DNA from: an uncultured Lachnospiraceae bacterium
Lineage (GTDB): Bacteria > Bacillota > Clostridia > Lachnospirales > Lachnospiraceae
NCBI GenBank assembly: GCA_947593655.1
Contig: CANQDS010000008.1
Span: 1 to 50,818, forward strand
Reading direction: 5' to 3'
DNA: 50,818 bases
Position 1 is the first letter of the stretch; each line of letters starts with the position of its first letter. Both the position numbers and the translations under genes were made by a program. The notes beneath the pieces are model-generated. The model did not search any database and was not told where the DNA came from. It was given only the letters and a program-made list of their open reading frames with translations. This document shows, in pieces, positions 23,639 to 32,416 of this stretch.

Positions 23639-24544
23639 TTGAAGAAAACGGTTTACATTCTATATGCGCTGCTTTTTCTGGTTCTGGTGGTTCTTCTGGT
23701 CGTGGGGATCATCCGTTATTCTTCCCGGGACAAGGAACCGGGATGGCAGCCGGACAGTGTGCAGCAGGACACAACGACGGAAGAGACGGAATTGTCGGAG
23801 GAGGCGCTTTTAAAGGTCGCGGACGATTATGAACTGCAGGGGGATTTTCAGGCGCAGAGGGAGGCGCTGATCGCGCTGCACCGGCGCTATCCGTCCAGAG
23901 AATATGTGGAGCGGATCAGCAGGATTGCCGTTTCCAAAGACGCTTCCGACGCGCAGACGGCCGGGCTGATGGAACGCCTGACGGAGGGGCTTTCCAAGGG
24001 CGATGCGGCCGGGCTGCGGGAACTGGTCGGATCGCAGGAATGGGAGCGGCAGATGAGGGATGATCTGGCCGGAGTGCAGCGGAAGACGGAATTTACCGGG
24101 GAGCGCACGATACAGGTGGCGTCTGATGCGTATACTACTACTGCGGCGGCGGAAACGGAGGACGGCTCTTACTGGTATTTCGCCGTTGATGCGGACGGAA
24201 TGATCATCGCGGAAACCGGTTATGCAGACGGAGTTTACCAGGGCGGCTGCCGGATTTCCTATTTTGACCGCAGCAACGAGCTGATCCGGGATTTTACCGG
24301 GACATTTCAGGAGAATATCTGCGTCGGGGAATTTTCGGTCACATATGACGGCGTAGTTTATTCCGGAAAGCTAAAGGAAGACGGGACAACTGCCGAAGAA
24401 CAGATTGACGAAGTTTCGGAGGAAGGGAACGTGATCTATGCGTATGCGGAAGACGGAAGCTATCTCTATGAACCGGATGCCTCGGAGGAATCCTTTGTGA
24501 TCGGCCGGGAATATCTGGGGCTTCCGGAGAAACTTGTCTGGTAA
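23639..24544 (+). CDS. Membrane-anchored protein of unknown function
   Basis: About 301 residues. One N-terminal transmembrane helix (about residues 4-27, rich in Val and Leu), then a soluble outer part. Residues 60-110 are helical and TPR-like (YELQGDFQAQREALIALHRR). Residues 165-260 have beta repeats of the type DGVYQGGCRISYFD and GVVYSGKLKEDGT, faintly MORN-like. The start is probably TTG 23639, as GGAGG at 23627-23631 is at 7-nt spacing; the ATG at 23618 is only 2 nt from another GGAGG. It is the first gene of a unit with the collagen-like and Hsp90-like genes. No family recognised. Confidence 0.7.
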   Translation: MKKTVYILYALLFLVLVVLLVVGIIRYSSRDKEPGWQPDSVQQDTTTEETELSEEALLKVADDYELQGDFQAQREALIALHRRYPSREYVERISRIAVSKDASDAQTAGLMERLTEGLSKGDAAGLRELVGSQEWERQMRDDLAGVQRKTEFTGERTIQVASDAYTTTAAAETEDGSYWYFAVDADGMIIAETGYADGVYQGGCRISYFDRSNELIRDFTGTFQENICVGEFSVTYDGVVYSGKLKEDGTTAEEQIDEVSEEGNVIYAYAEDGSYLYEPDASEESFVIGREYLGLPEKLVW

Positions 24545-25426
<882 letters not shown>

Positions 25427-25442
25427 TGGATAGGATAGGTAT

Positions 25443-27338
25443 ATGAGTAATAAACCGATAGATTTTGATAATCGAAAAATGGCGGATATGCTTGCCAGTT
25501 TCCGGTTTTACGGCTCTGAGGATATTTTTCTCCGCGAGCTTCTGCAGAACGCCTACGATGCCTGTTATACCAGGCAGGCGTTAGAGCAGAGCTGGGGGGC
25601 GGAATTTTTAGCGGCCCAGCAGGATGAAATTCCCCGCAGGCCGAGGGAGCCTTATGTTCCGTCCATCCGGATCGAGCTGAACACGGAAATGCAGGTACTG
25701 ATGGTCGAGGACAACGGGATCGGCATGAATGAGCAGGATCTGGTCAATTACGTCGAAAAGATCGGAAACAGCTATTATGTCAGCGAAGAGTTTGCTTCGC
25801 AGAAATTGTCCTATGTGCCGGTCAGCCGGTTCGGGATCGGGCTGCTTTCCTGTTTTCTGATCGCGCATACGATCCATATTGATTCGCGGAAGGACAAATG
25901 CGCGAATACGGCGTGGAATGTTTCCAATCAGGTTTCGCTTGTCCCGGTTTCCGCAAAATGGTACGGTTATTCGATGGAGATCGAGCGTTTTAATCCCAAA
26001 CAGACAATGCGCGGGACGCGGATCGCGCTGACGCTGAAACCGGAATACGCCAAAAAGCTTTCCCTGAACTATCTGACAAGGCTGGTCAATTATTTCATGG
26101 CGTACCAGCCGATCCCGGTCGTGATCAACGTGGACGGGAAACGGCGCGTTCTGGGGCGTCCGGGCATGGAAAAAGCGGACTGGATCAATTCGGTGGCGGG
26201 GATCAATACGATCGAAGTCGACGACGAGATGGTGGAGGGTTATCTGGTGCTTTACAATGTCCAGCACCGGCATATGATCGGAACCTCCGTGCTGTTCCAG
26301 CAGAATTTCCGCATTTCGCCGGAAGGCGTCGAGATTCCGTTAAAACCCGAATGGCTGAAATACATGGGCTATTACTTAAACGTCAAGGACCGCTATCTCA
26401 ATCTGGAGCTGACGCGGGACGGCGTGGTCCGCGATAAGAAATTCCGGGTGCTGCGGGCGAAGGTCGGGGCGCTGATCGTAGCGCATTACAAGGACAATAT
26501 CGTGGGGCTTTCCCAGTTCTTAAAGGACGGCAGGGAAAATATCATGTCGGAATTTGAACGGGAGATGAATCTGATCGCGAAAGCGTATTTTGTCCATGTG
26601 TTTTTGAAGAACAAAGAGGTGCAGCTTCCGATGGAAACGGTGATCAGCGGTTACTTCGGCCGGGAGATCAAGATCGCCGTGATCACCAAGAAAATGTTTG
26701 TCTATTACCGGAAGCACCATATCGCGGCGTTTGTGAGATTTATCAAAGAGTACCAGCTGATCCTGTTTGAGCCGAATCTCCACAGCTTTATGCAGTTTAT
26801 CATGCCTTACGTCAAGAGCCGGGAAGCTATCGTGACGAAGACGCCGGGAGTCGTCTATCTTGCCGTCGCCGCGGATCTGCGGCAGCCTCTGGCGCGCCCG
26901 AAGCCGCAGTACGGCTACCGGTGGCGGGTGGAGGAGTGCCGGAATGAGAATCTGTTCTGTTTTATTACGAACGATCAGTACCGCTCGTTTGAGATCAATG
27001 TCAACCGGAAGAATAAGAATGCGCAGCTTTTCGATCAATGCATGTACAGCCCGAAGATCCGCATGATCTATGAGGTGATCCTCGAAAACATCAAGCAGCG
27101 GATTATCAACACTACGAATGGCTGGAACCGCATTATTGATTTCGGCGGTTCTTTCGTCGAGGAGTGGCAGTCCGAGAATCTGGCGACCGTGCAGTCCATC
27201 GGCTGTCTGGAGGACGATTTCGCGGATTCCGTCAACCGGTTTATCGATTCCAAATTAAGCGACGGGGAGCGGAAACGATACGGTCTTATGGACCTGCACT
27301 TCACGAAGGACAATTTTATCAGCTGGTGGTATCTGTAA
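25443..27338 (+). CDS. Hsp90-like GHKL ATPase
   Basis: A 631-residue protein, about the size of HtpG, but divergent. N-terminal ATP-binding GHKL motifs are complete: FLRELLQNAYDA (E32, N36, D39), VEDNGIGM (D90-M95), SRFGIGLLS (G131-G133) and GTRIALTL. A middle-domain loop LNLELTRDGV (319-328) resembles the catalytic-Arg loop LNVSRE of HtpG. The C-terminal region is unlike HtpG. Cytosolic, no membrane segment. It is the third gene of a unit with two membrane-anchored proteins, an uncommon setting for an Hsp90 homologue. The client or partner is unknown; helping the export or assembly of the neighbouring surface proteins is a speculation. AGGATAGG precedes the ATG. Confidence 0.85.
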   Translation: MSNKPIDFDNRKMADMLASFRFYGSEDIFLRELLQNAYDACYTRQALEQSWGAEFLAAQQDEIPRRPREPYVPSIRIELNTEMQVLMVEDNGIGMNEQDLVNYVEKIGNSYYVSEEFASQKLSYVPVSRFGIGLLSCFLIAHTIHIDSRKDKCANTAWNVSNQVSLVPVSAKWYGYSMEIERFNPKQTMRGTRIALTLKPEYAKKLSLNYLTRLVNYFMAYQPIPVVINVDGKRRVLGRPGMEKADWINSVAGINTIEVDDEMVEGYLVLYNVQHRHMIGTSVLFQQNFRISPEGVEIPLKPEWLKYMGYYLNVKDRYLNLELTRDGVVRDKKFRVLRAKVGALIVAHYKDNIVGLSQFLKDGRENIMSEFEREMNLIAKAYFVHVFLKNKEVQLPMETVISGYFGREIKIAVITKKMFVYYRKHHIAAFVRFIKEYQLILFEPNLHSFMQFIMPYVKSREAIVTKTPGVVYLAVAADLRQPLARPKPQYGYRWRVEECRNENLFCFITNDQYRSFEINVNRKNKNAQLFDQCMYSPKIRMIYEVILENIKQRIINTTNGWNRIIDFGGSFVEEWQSENLATVQSIGCLEDDFADSVNRFIDSKLSDGERKRYGLMDLHFTKDNFISWWYL

Positions 27339-27426
27339 CGGCCATCTGCTTATGCGCAAGCGCAGCGCATCTGACTGTCATATCATGATTGGCTGTGAAT
27401 AGAAACATTTTTTCAAAAAACACTTG

Positions 27427-27452
27427 AAGGTGACCATAGGTCACCTTTTATA
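27427..27452 (+). terminator. Rho-independent terminator
   Basis: AAGGTGACC (27427-27435) pairs with GGTCACCTT (27439-27447), 3-nt loop, followed by TTATAAT. It closes the Hsp90-like operon. Confidence 0.78.
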
Positions 27453-27466
27453 ATGCCAGTATACCT

Positions 27467-27494
27467 GTTATCACGAAACGAGTTTTGCTATAAA
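27467..27494 (+). promoter_or_regulatory. Possible promoter of the rfb operon
   Basis: GTTATC (27467-27472), 16-nt spacer and an extended -10 TGC-TATAAA (27489-27494). The -35 is weak. Confidence 0.4.
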
Positions 27495-27517
27495 GCGTTA
27501 TCTGAAAGGAGATTTTG

Positions 27518-28414
27518 ATGAAAGGAATTATTCTGGCGGGCGGTTCGGGCACGCGCCTGTATCCGCTTACGATGGTAACATCGAAACAGCTTCTGCCGAT
27601 CTATGACAAGCCGATGATCTATTATCCGATGTCGGTACTGATGAATGCCGGCATCCGCGATATCCTGATCATTTCCACGCCGCAGGATACGCCGCGCTTT
27701 GAGGAGCTTTTAGGCGACGGGCACCAGTTCGGCGTGAAATTGTCCTATGCCGTGCAGCCGAGCCCGGACGGGCTGGCGCAGGCGTTTGTGATCGGGAAGG
27801 ATTTTATCGGGGACGACACGGCGGCGATGGTTCTGGGAGACAACATTTTTGCGGGACACGGCTTAAAGAAGCGCTTAAAGGCGGCGGTAGAAAATGCAGA
27901 GTCCGGGAAAGGGGCGACGGTGTTCGGCTATTACGTGGACGATCCGGAGCGCTTCGGTATCGTCGAGTTTAATTCCGAGGGAAAAGCCGTTTCCATCGAG
28001 GAAAAACCGCAGCATCCGAAGAGCAATTACTGCGTGACCGGGCTTTATTTCTATGACAACCGGGTGGTGGATTTTGCGAAGAACTTAGAGCCGTCCGCGC
28101 GCGGGGAACTGGAGATCACCGACTTAAACCGCATTTATCTGGAACAGGGGGAGCTGAATGTGGAACTGCTCGGGCAGGGCTTCACATGGCTCGATACCGG
28201 GACGCATGAGAGCCTGGTCGATGCGACGAATTTTGTGAAGACGGTCGAGTCCCACCAGCACAGAAAGATCGCCTGTCTTGAGGAGATCGCCTACTTAAAC
28301 GGCTGGATCAGCCGGGAGGATGTGCTGGACGTTTATGAAGTTTTGAAGAAAAATCAGTACGGGCAGTATTTAAAGGACGTACTGGACGGAAAATATCAGG
28401 AGAATCTGTATTAG
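27518..28414 (+). CDS. rfbA: Glucose-1-phosphate thymidylyltransferase
   Basis: A 298-residue RfbA/RmlA that makes dTDP-glucose from dTTP and glucose-1-phosphate, the first step of dTDP-L-rhamnose synthesis. Visible are the nucleotide-binding [13 protein letters not shown], the [18 protein letters not shown] segment and LGDNIF with the metal Asp. ATG 27518 with AAAGGAG upstream; a TTG just before is not needed. It heads a four-gene operon in the order A, B, D, C. Confidence 0.96.
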   Translation: MKGIILAGGSGTRLYPLTMVTSKQLLPIYDKPMIYYPMSVLMNAGIRDILIISTPQDTPRFEELLGDGHQFGVKLSYAVQPSPDGLAQAFVIGKDFIGDDTAAMVLGDNIFAGHGLKKRLKAAVENAESGKGATVFGYYVDDPERFGIVEFNSEGKAVSIEEKPQHPKSNYCVTGLYFYDNRVVDFAKNLEPSARGELEITDLNRIYLEQGELNVELLGQGFTWLDTGTHESLVDATNFVKTVESHQHRKIACLEEIAYLNGWISREDVLDVYEVLKKNQYGQYLKDVLDGKYQENLY

Positions 28415-28434
28415 ATATAAAACTTACGTTTATA
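28415..28434 (+). repeat. Short inverted-repeat motif ATAAAACTTACGTTTAT
   Basis: Located between rfbA and rfbB. Near-identical motifs occur at 46196-46220 and, as a variant, at 46133-46153. The core AAAC-TTAC-GTTT can form a small stem. In two of three cases it stands just before a ribosome binding site. Confidence 0.45.
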
Positions 28435-28450
28435 GAAAGGAAAAACGATT

Positions 28451-29485
28451 ATGACGATCATTGTTACCGGCGGAGCCGGATTTATTGGAAGCAATTTTAT
28501 TTTTTATCAATTGGAAAAGCATCCGGAAGACCGGATCATCTGTCTGGACAAACTGACGTACGCCGGGAATTTGTCCACACTTGCGCCGGTGATGGAGAAG
28601 CCCGGATTCCGGTTCGTGAAAGCGGATATCTGCGACAGGGAAGCGGTTTACCGGTTGTTTGAAGAGGAAAAACCGGATATCGTCGTGAACTTTGCGGCGG
28701 AGTCCCATGTGGACCGCTCGATCGAGGATCCGGAGATCTTCCTTAAAACCAATATCATGGGAACGGCCGTGCTGATGGACGCCTGCCGGAAATACGGCAT
28801 TACCCGCTATCATCAGGTATCGACCGATGAAGTGTACGGCGATCTGCCGTTAGACCGTCCGGATCTGTTCTTTACCGAGGAGACGCCGATCCACACCAGC
28901 AGCCCGTACAGCTCCTCCAAGGCGGGCGCGGACCTTCTGGTGCTGGCCTATCACCGGACTTACGGGCTTCCTGTCACGATCAGCCGCTGCTCGAACAACT
29001 ACGGGCCGTATCATTTTCCGGAGAAGCTGATCCCGCTGATGATCGCAAACGCGCTGAACGACAAGCCGCTTCCGGTCTACGGGAAAGGCGAGAATGTCCG
29101 CGACTGGCTGTATGTGGAGGATCACTGCCGGGCCATCGATTTGATCATCCGAAGCGGAAAAGTCGGCGAGGTTTACAATATCGGCGGCCATAACGAAATG
29201 ACCAATCTGGATATCGTAAAGATCATCTGCCGGGAGCTTGGGAAGCCGGAAAGCCTGATCACCCATGTGGAGGACCGCAAGGGGCACGATATGCGCTATG
29301 CGATCGATCCGGCGAAGATCCACCGGGAACTGGGCTGGCTGCCGGAGACGAAATTCGCGGACGGGATCAAAAAGACGATCCGCTGGTATCTGGAGCATAA
29401 GGAGTGGTGGGAAACCATTATTTCCGGTGAATATCAGAACTATTATGAAAAAATGTACGGGGACCGCAGGGAGGTCGAAGCATGA
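28451..29485 (+). CDS. rfbB: dTDP-glucose 4,6-dehydratase
   Basis: A 344-residue short-chain dehydrogenase-type enzyme, second step of dTDP-rhamnose synthesis. NAD binding at GGAGFIGSNF (residues about 7-16), NFAAESHVDRSIEDP, the catalytic STDEVYGDL and YSSSKAGADLLV (Y-x-x-x-K). The typical SRCSNNYGPYHFPEKLIP follows. AAAGGAAAAACG precedes the ATG. Its stop overlaps the next gene start as ATGA. Confidence 0.96.
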   Translation: MTIIVTGGAGFIGSNFIFYQLEKHPEDRIICLDKLTYAGNLSTLAPVMEKPGFRFVKADICDREAVYRLFEEEKPDIVVNFAAESHVDRSIEDPEIFLKTNIMGTAVLMDACRKYGITRYHQVSTDEVYGDLPLDRPDLFFTEETPIHTSSPYSSSKAGADLLVLAYHRTYGLPVTISRCSNNYGPYHFPEKLIPLMIANALNDKPLPVYGKGENVRDWLYVEDHCRAIDLIIRSGKVGEVYNIGGHNEMTNLDIVKIICRELGKPESLITHVEDRKGHDMRYAIDPAKIHRELGWLPETKFADGIKKTIRWYLEHKEWWETIISGEYQNYYEKMYGDRREVEA

Positions 29486-30399
29486 GAGTATTTGTTACCG
29501 GAGTCGGCGGACAGCTGGGCTATGATGTGATGCAGGAGCTGAAACGGCGCGGCCATGAAGGGATCGGGAGCGATCTTGCGCCCGCAGAGAACCGGACGGC
29601 GTATGTGCCGCTGGATATTACCGATGAGGCGGCGGTTCGTCGCACCGTTGCGCAGATTCGGCCGGATGCCGTCGTCCACTGTGCGGCATGGACGGCCGTC
29701 GATCTGGCGGAAGAAGAGGAAAACGCGGCGAAGGTACACGCGATCAATGCCGGCGGAACGGCTTATCTGGCGGCAGCCTGCCGGGAAAACGACTGCAAAA
29801 TGGCCTATATCAGCACGGATTACGTTTTTAACGGGCAGGGCGAAACGCCGTGGGAGCCGGACTGCAGGGATTACGCGCCGCTCAACGTCTATGGGAAATC
29901 AAAGCTTGACGGCGAGCTTGCAGTCGCCGGAGCGCTGGAAAAGTATTTCATCGTCCGGATCGCCTGGGTATTCGGGAAAAACGGGCAGAATTTTATCAAA
30001 ACGATGCTAAAGCTCGGAAAGACGCATGACCGGATCCGGGTGGTCAGCGACCAGATCGGGACGCCGACGTATACGTTTGACCTTGCGCGCCTTCTGGTGG
30101 ACATGATCGAAACCGAAAAGTACGGCTATTATCATGCGACAAACGAAGGCGGCTATATCAGCTGGTATGAGTTTACCAAAGAGATCTTCCGCCAGGCGGC
30201 GGCCTTAGGGCACAGCGAGTATGAGGAAGGGCGCCTTTCGGTTGTTCCGGTGACGACGGAGGAATACGGAGTTTCCAAAGCCGCGCGGCCGTTCAACAGC
30301 CGGCTGGATAAGAGCAAACTCGCGGAAAACGGCTTTCGGCCGCTTCCGGACTGGAAAGATGCGCTTTCCCGTTATTTAAAAGAGCTAATGGAGGAATAG
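29482..30399 (+). CDS. rfbD: dTDP-4-dehydrorhamnose reductase
   Basis: A 305-residue reductase, last step to dTDP-L-rhamnose. The Rossmann motif is GVGGQLGYDVM, the catalytic segment is STDYVFNG and YGKSKLDGE (Y-x-x-x-K). GGGAGG precedes the ATG, which overlaps the rfbB stop by 4 bp, so translation is coupled. Length is typical. Confidence 0.95.
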   Translation: MRVFVTGVGGQLGYDVMQELKRRGHEGIGSDLAPAENRTAYVPLDITDEAAVRRTVAQIRPDAVVHCAAWTAVDLAEEEENAAKVHAINAGGTAYLAAACRENDCKMAYISTDYVFNGQGETPWEPDCRDYAPLNVYGKSKLDGELAVAGALEKYFIVRIAWVFGKNGQNFIKTMLKLGKTHDRIRVVSDQIGTPTYTFDLARLLVDMIETEKYGYYHATNEGGYISWYEFTKEIFRQAAALGHSEYEEGRLSVVPVTTEEYGVSKAARPFNSRLDKSKLAENGFRPLPDWKDALSRYLKELMEE

Positions 30400-30407
30400 A
30401 GGATAAA

Positions 30408-31016
30408 ATGGGACAGATAAAAGTGGAAAAAAACGCGGGCGGGATCGAAGGCCTCTGCGTGATCGAACCGACGGTCCACGGAGACGCAAGAGGCTATTTC
30501 ATGGAAACCTACAACCAGAAGGACATGGAGGCGGAAGGGCTGGATCTTGTCTTTGTCCAGGATAACCAGTCCAGCTCCGTCAAGGGTGTTCTGCGCGGCC
30601 TGCATTTTCAGAAGCACTATCCGCAGGGGAAGCTGGTGCGCGTGGTGCGCGGTTCGGTGTTCGATGCGGCGGTCGATCTGCGCAAGGGCAGCAGTACCTA
30701 CGGACGGTGGTTCGGCGTGGAGCTGACCGAGGAGAATAAAAAGCAGTTCTATATTCCCAAGGGATTTGCACACGGATTTCTGGTACTGTCGGATTTCGCG
30801 GAGTTCTGTTACAAGTGCACGGATTTCTACCATCCGGACGACGAGGGCGGCCTTGCATGGAACGATCCCGAGATTGGGATCGCATGGCCGCATGTAACGG
30901 GTGATTACCGGGGAACGGCGTCCGCCGAAGGGTATGCGATGGACGACGGAACCCCGCTGACGCTCAGCGGAAAAGACCAGCTGTGGAGCGGGCTCGGCAG
31001 CACGTTTACGTTCTAA
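30408..31016 (+). CDS. rfbC: dTDP-4-dehydrorhamnose 3,5-epimerase
   Basis: A 202-residue cupin-fold epimerase acting between RfbB and RfbD. RGLHFQKHYPQGKLVRVV contains the catalytic His region, FYIPKGFAHGFLVLSD and FCYKCTDFYHP follow. It starts 8 bp after rfbD. Only 3 bp separate its stop from the stop of the convergent MerR-methyltransferase gene, and no terminator is visible between them. Confidence 0.95.
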   Translation: MGQIKVEKNAGGIEGLCVIEPTVHGDARGYFMETYNQKDMEAEGLDLVFVQDNQSSSVKGVLRGLHFQKHYPQGKLVRVVRGSVFDAAVDLRKGSSTYGRWFGVELTEENKKQFYIPKGFAHGFLVLSDFAEFCYKCTDFYHPDDEGGLAWNDPEIGIAWPHVTGDYRGTASAEGYAMDDGTPLTLSGKDQLWSGLGSTFTF

Positions 31017-31019
31017 GGT

Positions 31020-32237
31020 TCAGGCTTTCGGATCACGGCAGAGGAAGATCCCTGCGTCTTTGGTGATGCGGAAGCCTTTTTTTACTTTCTTTTCTACGAA
31101 AGTCCGAAAGTCGCGGTAGCGGTCCGGCAGATACTGGTTCTGGTTGCCGTGGCAGGACAGGATATAGGCGATCAGCGGTTCCGCCGCCGCAAGGACGATC
31201 GCGTCGTCGTAATGACGGGTTTCGATCCGGCGGAAGGTTTTCTCCAGGATCTGATATCCGTTTGACAATCCGAACCGTTCATAGAGCTTTTCGCCGGAGA
31301 GCACGATCCGGCTGTCAAATTCCTGAACCAGTTCCGTGATCTCTTTCATATGGGCGGGACCGTAGGCGCTGCAGAGAAAAGCGCCGCCCGGTTTCATCAC
31401 GCGCCTTACTTCTTCACAAACTTTTGGAATATCGGTACAATAAAACAGCACATGATTGGCAATGATAAGATCATAGGAATGATCTTCGGCCGGAATTTCT
31501 GCGCAGTCGAACGTCTGAAAGGCAAAACGCGCATCTTCGGTTCCGATGGTCCTGCGGACGTCCCGGATCATGCCGTCCGAAATATCCGAGAGCGTCACCT
31601 GCACGAAGGCGGGCAGCTGCGGCAGGTTTTCGGTCCAGAGGGCGCCGTTTCCGCAGCCCAGCTCCAGAACCGTATACGGCGAAGCGGTATCGGCGCCGGA
31701 AGCGTTCCAGAGCGCGGCGCAATGCCCGAAGATCCACGGGAACCATCCCAGCGGGTTGACGGAATATTCGCTGTGCAGACGGATCCGGGCGGAGATGTTT
31801 CCGGCGTCGAGGTATTGGGTTTTGTAGCTTTTTTCCATGCCGGTCAGGTGGATGAGCTCGAGCATCCGGCTCCAGTTGACGGCCTTGTTTTCCTGCAGTT
31901 CCCCGACGGTGGATTCGATCGCCTGCTCGACGAGCTGCATCTGTTCGATGCGGTCCTGGACGAGCTTTTTCTGGAGGCTGAGGGAATTGAGCAGAAAACC
32001 GCTGTCGATATCGTCCACGGTCATTTCCCGGATATCGTCGAGGGAAAAGCCGAGGTATTTGTACAGCAGGATCTGCTGCAGCCGCGTAAAGTCGGAATCC
32101 GTGTAAAAACGCGCGCCGGCCGGGGACACGAACGACGGTTTTAAGATATTCTGTTTATCGTAAAAGCGGATCGTGCGGATGGACACCTGCGCCATCCGGG
32201 CAAATTCGCCGGAAGAATAGTAGCCGGGCAGTTTCAT
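31020..32237 (-). CDS. MerR-family regulator fused to a SAM methyltransferase
   Basis: A 405-residue two-domain protein. Residues 5-75 are a MerR winged helix-turn-helix (YYSSGEFARMAQVSIRTIRFYD, then FTRLQQILLYKYLGFSLDDI), followed by a coiled-coil dimer helix to about 125. Residues about 185-300 are a class I methyltransferase with motif I VLELGCGNGALW, DLIIANHVLFY and VMKPGGAFL. The normal MerR effector domain is thus replaced by a methyltransferase-like domain, which may sense SAM, modify a ligand, or be an enzyme under self-control. GGAGG precedes the ATG on the minus strand. It lies alone between two polysaccharide operons. Confidence 0.85.
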   Translation of the reverse strand: MKLPGYYSSGEFARMAQVSIRTIRFYDKQNILKPSFVSPAGARFYTDSDFTRLQQILLYKYLGFSLDDIREMTVDDIDSGFLLNSLSLQKKLVQDRIEQMQLVEQAIESTVGELQENKAVNWSRMLELIHLTGMEKSYKTQYLDAGNISARIRLHSEYSVNPLGWFPWIFGHCAALWNASGADTASPYTVLELGCGNGALWTENLPQLPAFVQVTLSDISDGMIRDVRRTIGTEDARFAFQTFDCAEIPAEDHSYDLIIANHVLFYCTDIPKVCEEVRRVMKPGGAFLCSAYGPAHMKEITELVQEFDSRIVLSGEKLYERFGLSNGYQILEKTFRRIETRHYDDAIVLAAAEPLIAYILSCHGNQNQYLPDRYRDFRTFVEKKVKKGFRITKDAGIFLCRDPKA

Positions 32238-32276
32238 GGATGCCTCCTTCTTTTACAAATCGTAACTTTTTTGGAC

Positions 32277-32305
32277 ATTATAGCGTGGAAAAAAAGAACT
32301 TGCAA
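32277..32305 (-). promoter_or_regulatory. Promoter of the MerR-methyltransferase gene
   Basis: On the minus strand TTGCAA (32305-32300), 17-nt spacer and TATAAT (32282-32277). The spacer is not the 19-20 nt of classic MerR-activated promoters. An inverted repeat CTTTTCTT (32311-32318) / AAGAAAAG (32330-32337) lies just upstream, between the divergent promoters, and could be an operator. Confidence 0.65.
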
Positions 32306-32352
32306 GGATGCTTTTCTTTAGAAAACCTTAAGAAAAGATTTTTCCTGTCCTC

Positions 32353-32381
32353 TTGAAATAACCGGGGGATAAGGGTAAACT
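32353..32381 (+). promoter_or_regulatory. Promoter of the Pgl-like polysaccharide operon
   Basis: TTGAAA (32353-32358), 17-nt spacer and TAAACT (32376-32381), followed by GGAGG at 32400-32404. Confidence 0.6.
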
Positions 32382-32416
32382 AGGAAAGTGGGTATCTGCG
32401 GAGGTATTGATTGCTT

